A DNA stretch of 64,000 bases. It comes from Bacilli bacterium (GTDB lineage Bacteria > Bacillota_I > Bacilli_A > RF39 > UBA660). A program made the translations under genes and the position numbers. The notes below the pieces were generated by a model. The model did no database searches. It saw only the letters and a program-made list of their open reading frames with translations, and was not told where the DNA came from. This document shows positions 25,703 to 35,071 of this stretch, piece by piece. The stretch lies in the NCBI GenBank assembly GCA_017436345.1, contig JAFSDH010000002.1:124001-188000 (forward strand), in the 5' to 3' direction. Position 1 is the first letter of the stretch. Each line of letters opens with the position of its first letter.

Positions 25703-27387
25703 AATTATTTAAAGAAGTAATAAAAAACAATTTAAAAATGATAATCTTTTATGTCCTAATAGGAATAATAATAAATTTCTTAGATTTATATAGTGTTACA
25801 TATTATCAAAAAATATTAGATTCATTTCAGTTTAAAACTCTAACCCTAACACCTCTTATAATCTATGGTCTTTTATTAATAATATCTACTATCTTAGGTT
25901 ACATAGAAAATTATCCAGAACAACAAGTTAAAAACAAATTATATTTAGATTTTAAACTACAATCTCTAAAGAAAATGAAAACTATAGATTATTTAGAATA
26001 TCAGAAAATTGGTACTGGTAAATTAACTCAAAAAGTAGAAGATGGATCTATCGCATCAAGAGATATCTTAATAGACTTTTATTTAAAATTATTTAGATAT
26101 TTAATCCCAACGGCTTTATTTAGTTTAATTTTTATTTTTAGAGTAAAAAAAGAATTAGTATTATTTGTCTTTCTAGGATACATAATCGTTATAATAGTAT
26201 CTAATTTAATATTAAAAAAATTATATAAATTAAAAGAAAATATTTTATATAATCAAGAATATTTAAATAAACATTTAGTACGTGGTTTTATGGAATTAGT
26301 AGTCTTTAGAACTAATAAAAAATATGATACTGAAATAGAAGTATCTAATGAAGGTATAAAAAATATAGTTAATAGTAAAACTAAAATAAAATTAGTTCAT
26401 GAAATCTTTTTTACAGTATTTGCCTTTATTGTTAATGTTTTAAAAGTAGTTGTTTTAGGATACGCTGTTTTAAAGTCTGATTTATCAGTAGGTGCAGTTG
26501 TAACTGTATTATCATTACTTGGAAAAGCATATGAACCAATCGCTATATTTAATGTTGAATATGTTGATTACAAATTAAACAAAGTAACTGTTAAAAAGTA
26601 CATTGATTTTTTAGATTCAACTGATGATGAAAATTTAATCTTAGGTAAAAAGATAAAAGAAATAGATGGGAAAATAGAATTTAAAAATGTAACTTATTCC
26701 TACTCTGATTCATCTAAAAACATAATTGAAGATTTATCTTTTACTATAAACAAGAATTCATCTATTGCATTAGTAGGAGAGAGTGGTTCTGGAAAGTCTA
26801 CTATCATAAAACTAATAATGGGACTAATAAAATACAAAGATGGATCTATTCTTATTGATAAAAATGAATTAAAAGAAATAAATTTAAATTCATTCTATGA
26901 CAGTGTTACTTATGTATCACAAGATTCGCCAATCTTTGATGGAACATTAAGAGAAAATTTAATATTAGATAAAAAGATAAATGATGAAGAAATAATAAAA
27001 GTATTAAAACTAGTAAACTTAGATAAATTTTATGAAAGATTAGAAAAAGGTTTATCAACAGAACTTGGGGAAAAAGGTATAAGAATGTCTGGTGGTGAAA
27101 GACAAAGAGTAGCACTAGCAAGATTATTCTTTGATGACTCTAAAATCATCATTCTAGATGAAGCAACATCAGCAATGGACAACATCACCGAAAAAGAAGT
27201 AATGGAAAATGTTTTAACTAAATTAAAAGATAAAACTATCATCATAATTGCACATCGCCTAGAAACAATAAAAGATGTTGATAACATCTTTGTCTTAAAT
27301 GATGGAAAGATTGTAGAAGAAGGAAAGTATCAAGAGTTATTAGATAAGAATGGATATTTTAAGAAGCTATATAAATCGGCTAAATAA
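25699..27387 (+). CDS. ABC exporter (ABCB/MsbA-like half-transporter, permease fused to ATPase)
   Basis: The 562-residue protein has a six-helix transmembrane domain (about residues 1-310) and an ATPase domain with GESGSGKST (Walker A, about 360), MSGGERQRVALAR (signature, about 464), IIILDEATS (Walker B, about 484) and IAHRLE (switch His, about 516). All catalytic elements are present. It should work as a homodimer at the membrane and export a hydrophobic compound, peptide or drug; no neighbouring partner exists for a heterodimer. The start follows AAGGAGG. The leader ORF and attenuator upstream argue for induction by translation-inhibiting compounds. Confidence 0.9.
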   Translation: MKLFKEVIKNNLKMIIFYVLIGIIINFLDLYSVTYYQKILDSFQFKTLTLTPLIIYGLLLIISTILGYIENYPEQQVKNKLYLDFKLQSLKKMKTIDYLEYQKIGTGKLTQKVEDGSIASRDILIDFYLKLFRYLIPTALFSLIFIFRVKKELVLFVFLGYIIVIIVSNLILKKLYKLKENILYNQEYLNKHLVRGFMELVVFRTNKKYDTEIEVSNEGIKNIVNSKTKIKLVHEIFFTVFAFIVNVLKVVVLGYAVLKSDLSVGAVVTVLSLLGKAYEPIAIFNVEYVDYKLNKVTVKKYIDFLDSTDDENLILGKKIKEIDGKIEFKNVTYSYSDSSKNIIEDLSFTINKNSSIALVGESGSGKSTIIKLIMGLIKYKDGSILIDKNELKEINLNSFYDSVTYVSQDSPIFDGTLRENLILDKKINDEEIIKVLKLVNLDKFYERLEKGLSTELGEKGIRMSGGERQRVALARLFFDDSKIIILDEATSAMDNITEKEVMENVLTKLKDKTIIIIAHRLETIKDVDNIFVLNDGKIVEEGKYQELLDKNGYFKKLYKSAK

Positions 27388-27420
27388 AATAAAAATCAAC
27401 TATCTAATAGTTGTTAATTG

Positions 27421-27449
27421 TTGACATATATTTACCAAAATGTTAATAT
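27421..27449 (+). promoter_or_regulatory. Promoter of the toxin-antitoxin-like operon
   Basis: TTGACA (27421-27426), a 17-bp spacer and TAATAT (27444-27449). Just upstream a weak hairpin CAACTAT/ATAGTTG may terminate the ABC transcript. Confidence 0.7.
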
Positions 27450-27485
27450 ATGTATATAAAAGACTGTGTTGTAAGGGGGATTTAA

Positions 27486-27812
27486 ATGCATCTAGATAGA
27501 CTTGATAGCTATAAGAGGGAAGAAAAAAAGTTAAAAAAACATATAGAAGAACAAAAAATGTATGAGAAAATATTAGGACATATAAAAAATTGTGATAACT
27601 ATGAGGAATTAAAATCGAATCCATTATCTAAAACATATGGATACGAAGCTTTAAAAGAAGATTTATCTGGTTATCATCGCTTTAACTTATGTAAAAATGG
27701 TGGAAAAATAAGATTAATATTTACAATAAATGAAGAATCAAACACAGTATATTTAACATATATATCATTAGAGCATTATGTAGATTTTAAAAAATGGTTA
27801 AGACAAAGGTGA
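27486..27812 (+). CDS. RelE/ParE-superfamily toxin-like protein
   Basis: The 108-residue protein has a charged N-terminal helix and a compact C-terminal fold. The pattern NPLSKTYGYEALKEDLSGYHRF, LCKNGGKIRLIFTINEE and VYLTYISLEHYVDF fits the beta-sheet core of RelE/HigB-like mRNA interferases or ParE relatives (split here into pieces). It is followed six bases later by an XRE-domain protein, the usual toxin-first order of HigBA-like modules. The exact catalytic residues could not be fixed by eye. The RBS is AAGGGGG. Confidence 0.7.
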   Translation: MHLDRLDSYKREEKKLKKHIEEQKMYEKILGHIKNCDNYEELKSNPLSKTYGYEALKEDLSGYHRFNLCKNGGKIRLIFTINEESNTVYLTYISLEHYVDFKKWLRQR

Positions 27813-27818
27813 AATGAA

Positions 27819-28850
27819 ATGGGAAATGTGAGATTTAAGGATTATTTAATTGATTATTTAGAGTTTAATAATATAACAAATAAAGATTTTGCAAATAGAA
27901 TTGGAATAAGTGAAAAACATTTAATAGATATACTTGCAGGAGAAAGAAATCTTTCTTCTGATATTATTGAAAAAATATCAATAGTTACTGATATACCGCA
28001 AAAATATATATATAGCATAGAACTCAATTATAAATTAGAGAAAAAAATATTTGAGTATTTAGAACAAGAAAAAATTCAAATAACTAGTTATTTACAAAAA
28101 TTTAAATATACAGAGCTAATAAAAGAATGTTATATAGATTTTACAGATAAAAGTGATAAGATCGAAATAGTTAAAGATATTTTAAAATTTTTGAGAGTTC
28201 CAGAACCACAAAAAGTATATGAAATAGAAAAAGGATCTGTCTTGTTCAAAAGTAAAAATGATAAAACTGAATTGCTTTTACTGTGGTTAGAAAAATGTTA
28301 TAGAAAAACTTTGGAACAAAATGTTGAGAATTATAATAAAGAAAATATAAAAAAAATAGTAGATTTTATTTTAGAGTGTGCAAAAAAAGAAGAGTTTATT
28401 GAAGAAAAATTAATTGCCGAATTTAATAAAAATGGAATTAATTTAGTAATTCAAGATGATATAGTTGGATCGAAAATTAGGGGAGCGTTTAAAGTACATC
28501 GTGGTATCCCCGCTATCTATATTACACATAAACATAAAAGAATTGCAGACATTTATTTTGCATTATTGCATGAATTAGCGCACTGTAAGAGTGATTTTAA
28601 TAAAGCTCAAGGAAGTAGCCTTGTTTCTTTTATGGATGAAAATTTGGATGAGTGTGAAGAAAAAGCAGACAAGCAGGCATATAGTTGGATGGTGGATGAA
28701 GAGTATTACCAGACAATTTGTTGTAGTGATGAATATAATATTTATTTAGAAGACAAGTATCCAAAGGCTTTTGTAGTATATAGATTAGCTAAAGATAAAA
28801 AAATAAAATATGGTTCAGATGAATATCAACAGTTTAATATAAGTATATAA
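27819..28850 (+). CDS. XRE-family regulator fused to ImmA/IrrE-type metallopeptidase (antitoxin-like)
   Basis: The 343-residue protein begins with a helix-turn-helix (NKDFANRIGISEKHLIDILAG, residues about 18-40), has a helical middle region, and ends in an ImmA/IrrE-type zinc peptidase domain with HELAHCKSDF (first His at about 251) and a downstream Glu-rich segment (ECEEKADKQAYSWM). ImmA/IrrE peptidases cleave repressors to switch on mobile elements or stress responses. Fusion to XRE directly downstream of a RelE-like gene marks an antitoxin-regulator. ATG 27819 follows AAAGGTG. The next gene appears co-transcribed. Confidence 0.82.
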   Translation: MGNVRFKDYLIDYLEFNNITNKDFANRIGISEKHLIDILAGERNLSSDIIEKISIVTDIPQKYIYSIELNYKLEKKIFEYLEQEKIQITSYLQKFKYTELIKECYIDFTDKSDKIEIVKDILKFLRVPEPQKVYEIEKGSVLFKSKNDKTELLLLWLEKCYRKTLEQNVENYNKENIKKIVDFILECAKKEEFIEEKLIAEFNKNGINLVIQDDIVGSKIRGAFKVHRGIPAIYITHKHKRIADIYFALLHELAHCKSDFNKAQGSSLVSFMDENLDECEEKADKQAYSWMVDEEYYQTICCSDEYNIYLEDKYPKAFVVYRLAKDKKIKYGSDEYQQFNISI

Positions 28851-28870
28851 ATATAGGAAAGGTGAAATAT

Positions 28871-29617
28871 ATGCAAAAATTTAGAGATTATATTTATTGT
28901 GATATAAATAAAATAAATTCATATATAAGTCAAATTAGCGAACTAAATAAATTGGAAACATCTAGCAGCTATGAACGAGAAACAGCTGTTGAAGGGGGAC
29001 TTGATTTTAAATTGGCAAAAACTGGTACTACATTAAATGAAAAGACTTCAACAAATTTTGTTACCAATAATAGTCCGTTAGAAAAAATAGTTAATTGGGC
29101 GTGCAATCGTAAAAATGCCATAAATTATGAGGGGGAAAAATTGGAAGCAGATGATATAGATAAATTAATAGTAATAAGTGGAAAATTGAACGTCCCAGAA
29201 ATGAGTGAAAATATGGAAATAATCAATTCTTTAGCTCAAAATACGACGTTGTTTGATATGATTCCTATGTCAGAAGATGATAGGAAAAAAATGGCATTCA
29301 TAAAAGAAACAGAAAATATACCAATATTATTAGAGTTAGACTCCGACTATATTTTTAACTGCAATCTAAAAAGGGCTAGTATCATTGGTGACAAAAATGA
29401 TTTTTTTGATAACATAGAAGATGATATTACAATAATTGGCAGAATAGATAGAGTTTATAATAATGAAGAAAATATAGAAATATATGATTTGGCAAAGGAA
29501 GTGTTTAAATTGAATAGGACCATTAGAAGGAAAATACCTAAAGAAAATTTAGAGAAGGCCATAATTTTTGAAAGTGGACCATTAGTAAAAATTACACCAA
29601 TAATAATTTATAAATAA
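28871..29617 (+). CDS. DUF6414-like protein
   Basis: The 248-residue soluble protein starts with YIYCDINKINSYISQI, a pattern I associate with DUF6414 family proteins whose function is unknown. It continues with a Ser/Thr-rich segment and an alpha/beta domain ending GPLVKITPIIIYK. The ATG at 28871 is chosen over an in-frame GTG (28862) that overlaps the AGGAAAGGTG site. It is the third gene of the toxin-antitoxin-like operon, with a strong terminator right after. It could be a third component or a passenger; no catalytic motif is visible. Confidence 0.6.
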   Translation: MQKFRDYIYCDINKINSYISQISELNKLETSSSYERETAVEGGLDFKLAKTGTTLNEKTSTNFVTNNSPLEKIVNWACNRKNAINYEGEKLEADDIDKLIVISGKLNVPEMSENMEIINSLAQNTTLFDMIPMSEDDRKKMAFIKETENIPILLELDSDYIFNCNLKRASIIGDKNDFFDNIEDDITIIGRIDRVYNNEENIEIYDLAKEVFKLNRTIRRKIPKENLEKAIIFESGPLVKITPIIIYK

Positions 29618-29620
29618 GCA

Positions 29621-29652
29621 AAAAAAGATATACACCCCAGTATATCTTTTTT
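29621..29652 (+). terminator. Terminator after the toxin-antitoxin-like operon
   Basis: A 13-bp stem AAAAAAGATATAC / GTATATCTTTTTT with a 6-base loop. A TATAAT -10 at 29657-29662 follows at once and should serve the next gene. Confidence 0.9.
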
Positions 29653-29702
29653 GTTATATAATTATCTTATGGGAATAATATTTTTTAGCAAGAGATGAAG
29701 AT

Positions 29703-30338
29703 ATGATTAAAAATAGAACAACTCAGCTAATATTTCAAACTACTTATTTAGCTTTTGGATTTATTGGAATACTTGCTAGTCTTGGTTTATTTGCTGCTAA
29801 GTTTCAAAATAATTTTTATGTATATTTTACTAATTTAAGTAATTATATCTGTATAGGTATTATGTTATTTGAATTAATTGAAACAATTAAGAAAAATAAA
29901 AATAGTTATGTTAAGTTTAATCCTTTAATTAAATTTATGGGTATCTTAATGATACTTTTAACATTCTTTGTTTTTAATGTTTTACTCGCAGATGATCGAA
30001 CTTTAATAGAAAACTTATCAGTATCAAGCTTACTTTTACATGTTGCTTTACCAATTATGTTTGTATTAGATTGGATTTTATTTTATGAAAGAAGACAAAC
30101 TAAATGGTATTATCCATTATTATCTATTCTAGTACCACTAATATATGTAATTTTTATTTATCTACGTGCTTTTATCTTAAATGGTAAAGGAGAAGTAATC
30201 TATCCTTATTTCTTCTTTAATATAAATGAAATTGGATTAATGGGAGTAGGTAAATGGATTTTAATCTTACTAATTACTTTTATAGTAATCGGATACCTAA
30301 TATATTTCTTAGATAAAATAATAAAAAAGTACAAGTAA
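29703..30338 (+). CDS. Polytopic membrane protein (Pr6Pr-like)
   Basis: The 211-residue protein has six predicted membrane helices. The conserved-looking segments YFTNLSNYICIG, near helix 2, and LLLHVALPIMFVLDWILF, near helix 4, are what I associate with the Pr6Pr/FAR-17a-like family of membrane proteins of unknown activity. It has its own promoter and terminator. The stop codon lies in the left arm of the terminator stem. No soluble domain. Confidence 0.65.
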   Translation: MIKNRTTQLIFQTTYLAFGFIGILASLGLFAAKFQNNFYVYFTNLSNYICIGIMLFELIETIKKNKNSYVKFNPLIKFMGILMILLTFFVFNVLLADDRTLIENLSVSSLLLHVALPIMFVLDWILFYERRQTKWYYPLLSILVPLIYVIFIYLRAFILNGKGEVIYPYFFFNINEIGLMGVGKWILILLITFIVIGYLIYFLDKIIKKYK

Positions 30339-30356
30339 TTTACTTGTATTTTTTTT
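30330..30356 (+). terminator. Terminator embedding the stop codon of the membrane protein gene
   Basis: Stem TACAAGTA / TACTTGTA with a 3-base loop and eight Ts. The TAA stop (30336-30338) falls in the hairpin. The following ~195 bases up to the next gene hold only the promoter at 30473-30500 and a short GCC hairpin leader. Confidence 0.85.
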
Positions 30357-30472
30357 ATTCTTGTAGCATCACTTAAAAACAACTCAAAATATTTCAAAAA
30401 AAGACTCATATATATATCAATAGCTATAATTTAAAGTTATAATTAATGTATAAATATTTATACTTCAAACTA

Positions 30473-30500
30473 TTGACATCGAAAAGAAATAAAATATAAT
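30473..30500 (+). promoter_or_regulatory. Promoter of the Nudix-radical SAM operon
   Basis: TTGACA (30473-30478), a 16-bp spacer and TATAAT (30495-30500). A short leader with an AGCC...GGCT hairpin and RBS AGGGAG leads to the first gene. Confidence 0.8.
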
Positions 30501-30551
30501 AAAAGCCATAAAACAGGCTAATAGCCGTCTAAAAAGAATAGGGAGAATACT

Positions 30552-32117
30552 ATGAACAATAAATATATAATTGTAGTAGATTTACTGCTATACGATGAAG
30601 AAAAAAACAAATATTTATTATGTAAAAAGAAAAATGATAAATACTTTCAACTACCAGGTGGTCACTTAAAATATGGTGATGATTTATATGATGGAATTAT
30701 TTATTATACAAAAAAGCAACTTGATATTTCTTTGGATAGAAATGATTTAAATATTAAACATACAATGATTTATCCAGATAGAAATAAAATATTCTATTCA
30801 ATCGAAGCAAATTATAAAAATCAAAAAATAGATTTAAGTAAATCGTCTCATTATTTTGAATGTGATTGGTTTGAAAATAACGATACTTTAATAATTGATG
30901 ATAAATTAAAACAAGTTATGAAAAATGTTAAAAATAATAATTTATATAGTGTATATGGAGATAATGTAATGAAAGAAGCTGTACTTAGACAAGAGAGTTT
31001 TGGTGGAACATATTTTTGTTTTAATACCAATACTAGATATTATTTAAATGAAGAAGAAACAAAAAATATAATAGAAAATGGTATTTACCCAGAAGATTTT
31101 AAAGAAAAAGATTGTATTGATAAAACAAAAATTAAATATATTCCTATGGATAAAGATGAAAATCCCATCAAGTTTACATTTTCAGATGTAGTCTTTATCG
31201 AAGTAACACGTGCTTGTAATTTACAATGTAAACACTGCTTAAATAACTCTGGTACAAGAATGAAAGATGAACTTAATAAAGAAGAAACAGAAACTTTAAT
31301 AAGATCTTTAGCTAAAGCAGGAGTTAGTGAAATTAGATTTACTGGTGGAGAACCTTTATTAAATGAAAATATATATGACTACATAAGTCTTTGTACTAAA
31401 TTAGGTCTTAGTACTTCTATAGGTACAAATGGTACTTTAATAAATGGAAAGATTATTAATAAATTAAAAGAAGCTGGATTAAAAAGAAGTGTTGTTAGTT
31501 TAGATGGTACTGAAGAAATTCATGATGATATAAGAGGAAAGGGAAATTTCCAAAAATCATTTAAAGCAATTAACTTATTAAAAGAAGCTGGAATTGATGT
31601 AAGAGTAAATGCTGTAATAATGAAAAATAATATAGAAGATGTAATTGCACTTGCTAAGTTCTTAGATCAAAATAAAATTAAATTATATATAAGAAGATTT
31701 ATCGAATCTGGAAGAGGTCTTAATCTAACTAATTATGGTCTTACTTTAGAAGATTATGATTATGTAAGAGAACAATTAAAAGAAGAATTAAAAGGTAAAT
31801 ATATTGATGGTCACTATTTAAAAAGTAGTGAAGTATTAAAGAAATTTAGAGTCGATTTACCATTTGAAGTAACTGGATGTCGTGCTGGTCAAAGATCATT
31901 TTGTATAACTCCAAATGGTGATATATTCCCTTGTGGCTTTTTAGCAGCTCAAGGTTATGAAAAAGTAGAAAATGTAAGAAATATAACTGATTGGAGAAAA
32001 TTTTGGAATGATTTACAACAAAATAAAAAATTATGTGCATTAAGAAATGACATGATTAAATTAAATCATCAAAAAATAACATGTATGGCTTATTTATATA
32101 GTATCCAAGACAATTAG
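30552..32117 (+). CDS. Nudix-like domain fused to radical SAM/SPASM-type enzyme
   Basis: Residues 1-125 resemble a Nudix hydrolase (FQLPGGHLKYGDDLYDG), but the catalytic REUxEE residues are absent, so this part probably binds rather than cleaves a nucleotide-linked ligand. A linker follows. The radical SAM domain has CNLQCKHC (Cys222, 226, 229), TGGEPLL for the GGEP motif, and a C-terminal region with GCRAGQRSFCITPNGDIFPC, a SPASM/Twitch-like pattern for an auxiliary iron-sulfur cluster, plus two more Cys near the end. The enzyme should use AdoMet radical chemistry on an unknown substrate. It heads a seven-gene operon with a kinase, a GHMP kinase-nucleotidyltransferase and a second Nudix protein, which points to a sugar- or nucleotide-linked substrate. 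Confidence 0.82.
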   Translation: MNNKYIIVVDLLLYDEEKNKYLLCKKKNDKYFQLPGGHLKYGDDLYDGIIYYTKKQLDISLDRNDLNIKHTMIYPDRNKIFYSIEANYKNQKIDLSKSSHYFECDWFENNDTLIIDDKLKQVMKNVKNNNLYSVYGDNVMKEAVLRQESFGGTYFCFNTNTRYYLNEEETKNIIENGIYPEDFKEKDCIDKTKIKYIPMDKDENPIKFTFSDVVFIEVTRACNLQCKHCLNNSGTRMKDELNKEETETLIRSLAKAGVSEIRFTGGEPLLNENIYDYISLCTKLGLSTSIGTNGTLINGKIINKLKEAGLKRSVVSLDGTEEIHDDIRGKGNFQKSFKAINLLKEAGIDVRVNAVIMKNNIEDVIALAKFLDQNKIKLYIRRFIESGRGLNLTNYGLTLEDYDYVREQLKEELKGKYIDGHYLKSSEVLKKFRVDLPFEVTGCRAGQRSFCITPNGDIFPCGFLAAQGYEKVENVRNITDWRKFWNDLQQNKKLCALRNDMIKLNHQKITCMAYLYSIQDN

Positions 32118-32128
32118 GGGGGATTTAT

Positions 32129-32731
32129 ATGTTAATTTGTTTTACAGGATTACATGCAGCAGGTAAGAGTTTTTTTGTAAACAAAGTACCACAAATGTTT
32201 GGTTTCAAAGTGTATGATAAAAAAGAAATAGTTAAAAGTTTATACTATAAAGAAACTGGAAAAACAGATGATGAATGGAACAAATGGTTCGGTCAAAAAT
32301 TTGAAGAAAATCCAGAAGCAATTATTAGAGAAATTCTAGGATGTATGCCACAAGATGAAGATATTATTTTAGATGCTGTTCACAGTAATTTAGAATGGGA
32401 ATTAATTCATCAAATAATGCCTAATTCTCATTTAGCTGTTTTTATAACACCTAAACATTTACGTGAAGAAAGATGGGAAAAAAGAGAAGAATCACAACGC
32501 CCAATGGATAAATATGATCAAAGTAGATTAAAGTATTGGCACAATCCTAAAGCAGAAAGTAGATGCCTTTTAGAACACGCCAGTTGGTCATTCAATGGAG
32601 CAGCATCAGATGAATTAAATATCGAATCATTCTGGCAATTTATAAGTTACTGTAAAGAAGAAGAAAAAGAAATAGAAAGAGAAAAATCAAACAACCCAGT
32701 ACTAACATTAAGAATGAAAAAGGATAAATAA
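32129..32731 (+). CDS. P-loop kinase (AAA/deoxynucleoside- or dephospho-CoA-kinase-like)
   Basis: The 200-residue protein starts with a Walker A motif GLHAAGKS at residues 7-14, followed by features of small-molecule kinases. DAVHSNLEWEL may hold the Walker B Asp, and a lid-like Arg cluster HLREERWEKREESQRP could bind phosphates. It is expected to phosphorylate a small molecule in the cytoplasm; the substrate is unknown. It starts 11 bases after the radical SAM gene with a GGGGG-rich ribosome binding site. Its stop overlaps the next start as TAATG, so the two are translationally coupled. Confidence 0.75.
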   Translation: MLICFTGLHAAGKSFFVNKVPQMFGFKVYDKKEIVKSLYYKETGKTDDEWNKWFGQKFEENPEAIIREILGCMPQDEDIILDAVHSNLEWELIHQIMPNSHLAVFITPKHLREERWEKREESQRPMDKYDQSRLKYWHNPKAESRCLLEHASWSFNGAASDELNIESFWQFISYCKEEEKEIEREKSNNPVLTLRMKKDK

Positions 32732-35070
32732 TGAATGAATATTATATAATTTCAAATAACAAAGTAATAGGTATTAATAGTAGTTTTAAAAAGTATTTAT
32801 CTAATAATAATGATAATGCTCCTGATATTCCTAAAGGAGTTATTGAAATAGATGAAAATACTTTTAAAGATATAGAAAATATAAATGAAATATTTATACC
32901 AGATACATTAAAAGATTTAAGTATAAAAGTCTTCGAAAAATACGATTCTATTAAAATAAACTATAATAATATTTATTTAATAACTATAAGAAAAAAAGAT
33001 GTATATGCTAGATACAATAAAGTATATAAATTATCAGGATATTTTAATGATTTAAATATTTATCTTGATAATAATAAAGGAACTTTATATGAAATACCTA
33101 AATGGATATCTTGTATAGGGGAATTTTCTTTTAAAGAAAATCTAAAGATTAAAAGAGTAATTCTAAATAATAAAATAGCAATATTTAAAGAAGCATTTTG
33201 CGATTGTCATAATTTAAAAGAAATAATTAATTCTAATTATATTGTTGATTATGGTGATGATGCTTTTAGAAACTGTATTAAGTTAAAAGAAATTGATATT
33301 CCTATAGATGTCTTAAATATAAGATCAAATGTATTTCTAGGATGTAGAAACTTAAAAATAAATTTATTTAATAAAGATATTTTAACGGCGAAAGAATTCA
33401 TAATTAAACAAAGAAACTTATTTATGAATGATCGAAAAGATTCTTTTAAAGTACTTAAAACAAGAGATTATTATTATTTTATAAATAATGATATAGTAGA
33501 TAAAAAATCTAAAAAAGAATTTACTTATTCTAATGTAATAAATAAACATCTAGGTTACATCTATAAAAATAAAACATATTTTGAAGATAACTTAGAAACA
33601 ACATATAAAATATATTTAAATACAGGAATAGTTCCTTATGATTTTATTAGTAAAAATATTAAAAATACATATATAGATAATTATTTAAAATATGAAAAAG
33701 AGTTTGATAAAGTAATACTTAATAAAGTTAGAACTATATCTAAAAAAGTAAGTTTAAATAACAAAAATGAACAAGTAGGTAGACTTACTATAAGTCAATA
33801 TGAAACACTATTAAAGTTATGTATTATATCTGGATTCTTTGAACATGAAGAAGGAATAAGAAAGAAATCTATTAATTTAATAAATAATTATTTATTACCA
33901 ATAGATAGTACTAAAGGATTAAATTTATCTTTAAATAAATTAGATAATTTATTTAAAAATATTAATTCTCAAAATGTAACTTATAATCAGGAATTTTCTA
34001 CTTATTTCTTATTTAATAAAGATAACTTGATAAAACTAATAAAAAAATTATCTAAGTCACATCAATCATTTATAAATACATTACTAATAAAATGTGGAGA
34101 TAGTGATATTAAATATAAACATGATGATAAATATGAAGATAGTTTAGGTCTACTTCATGATGAATGGATTGTATATCGAAATAATAATAATGATAAACAA
34201 AAAAATATAAATAATAACAATAAAAGTACAGTACTAAGTTTTATAGATTGGTCTTTAACATTAGATGAACAAACTAATTATAATAATTTAAAAATAGATA
34301 ATAAAATAATAGATTTATTTTCTAAGTACTATAACAACGAAAAAGCTTTGATTAAACTAGATGATGTTATATCAAATAGTAATGATATATGTCCTTATAT
34401 CTTTATCCCAGATAAGTATTTAGATAAAGAATATAAAAACTTTAATATTGCAAATATTCATGCAAATGATGTCTTTAAAAAATTAGAAATATCTAAAGTA
34501 AAAAATATAAATGATATTAATGAAATCATAAAAAAAGAAGAAGAACTTTTATCAGTAGAAAAAGATAACTTTAAAGCTATTATTCTAGAAAAAAATAGTT
34601 ATATCGCAGCTTATTCAAGTTGTGTTATGGGCAATTGTGCTAATGTAACATCTACAGGTTGTGAATACTTATATGAATCTTATTATGATAATTCAACACA
34701 ACCATTTATTATCTATAATGATAAAGAACCAATAGCTAATTTTAGAATTGATATAGATAAAAAAACAGGTAATGCTTCTATAAATAGTTTAGAAGTAATA
34801 TCTAATGTTAAATTTAAATATTCAAACGAAGATAAAAATAATATTGTATATGTCTTTGATAAAATAATTAATAATTTTATAGAAATATACAATAAATATA
34901 ATGATATTAATATTAAAAAAATAAGTATGGGTAAATTATCTAACTTTGATATTAATGATATTCTTGAAAAACATTATAAATCTACCCAAGACTCATTTTA
35001 TATAAAGAAAAGAATAGTTTGTACACCATCTACTAAAAATCATTTTATAGTGTACAACAAGGAGAACTAG
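32731..35070 (+). CDS. Leucine-rich-repeat (LRR_5/BspA-like) protein with unknown C-terminal domain, 779 aa
   Basis: The N-terminal third contains degenerate BspA-type leucine-rich repeats (IPKGVIEIDENTFKDI, IGEFSFKENLKIKRVIL, DAFRNCIKLKEIDIP), normally used for binding. The protein has no signal peptide or membrane helix, so unlike BspA surface proteins it is cytoplasmic. The middle is helical. The C-terminal ~170 residues (SYIAAYSSCVMGNCANVTSTGCEYL, split SYIAAYSSCVMG / NCANVTSTGCEYL, then EPIANFRIDIDKKTG) have a strand pattern loosely like a GNAT acyltransferase plus a small Cys cluster, but I cannot assign it. It is coupled to the kinase upstream and separated by one base from the next gene. 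Confidence 0.55.
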   Translation: MNEYYIISNNKVIGINSSFKKYLSNNNDNAPDIPKGVIEIDENTFKDIENINEIFIPDTLKDLSIKVFEKYDSIKINYNNIYLITIRKKDVYARYNKVYKLSGYFNDLNIYLDNNKGTLYEIPKWISCIGEFSFKENLKIKRVILNNKIAIFKEAFCDCHNLKEIINSNYIVDYGDDAFRNCIKLKEIDIPIDVLNIRSNVFLGCRNLKINLFNKDILTAKEFIIKQRNLFMNDRKDSFKVLKTRDYYYFINNDIVDKKSKKEFTYSNVINKHLGYIYKNKTYFEDNLETTYKIYLNTGIVPYDFISKNIKNTYIDNYLKYEKEFDKVILNKVRTISKKVSLNNKNEQVGRLTISQYETLLKLCIISGFFEHEEGIRKKSINLINNYLLPIDSTKGLNLSLNKLDNLFKNINSQNVTYNQEFSTYFLFNKDNLIKLIKKLSKSHQSFINTLLIKCGDSDIKYKHDDKYEDSLGLLHDEWIVYRNNNNDKQKNINNNNKSTVLSFIDWSLTLDEQTNYNNLKIDNKIIDLFSKYYNNEKALIKLDDVISNSNDICPYIFIPDKYLDKEYKNFNIANIHANDVFKKLEISKVKNINDINEIIKKEEELLSVEKDNFKAIILEKNSYIAAYSSCVMGNCANVTSTGCEYLYESYYDNSTQPFIIYNDKEPIANFRIDIDKKTGNASINSLEVISNVKFKYSNEDKNNIVYVFDKIINNFIEIYNKYNDINIKKISMGKLSNFDINDILEKHYKSTQDSFYIKKRIVCTPSTKNHFIVYNKEN

Positions 35071-35071
35071 T

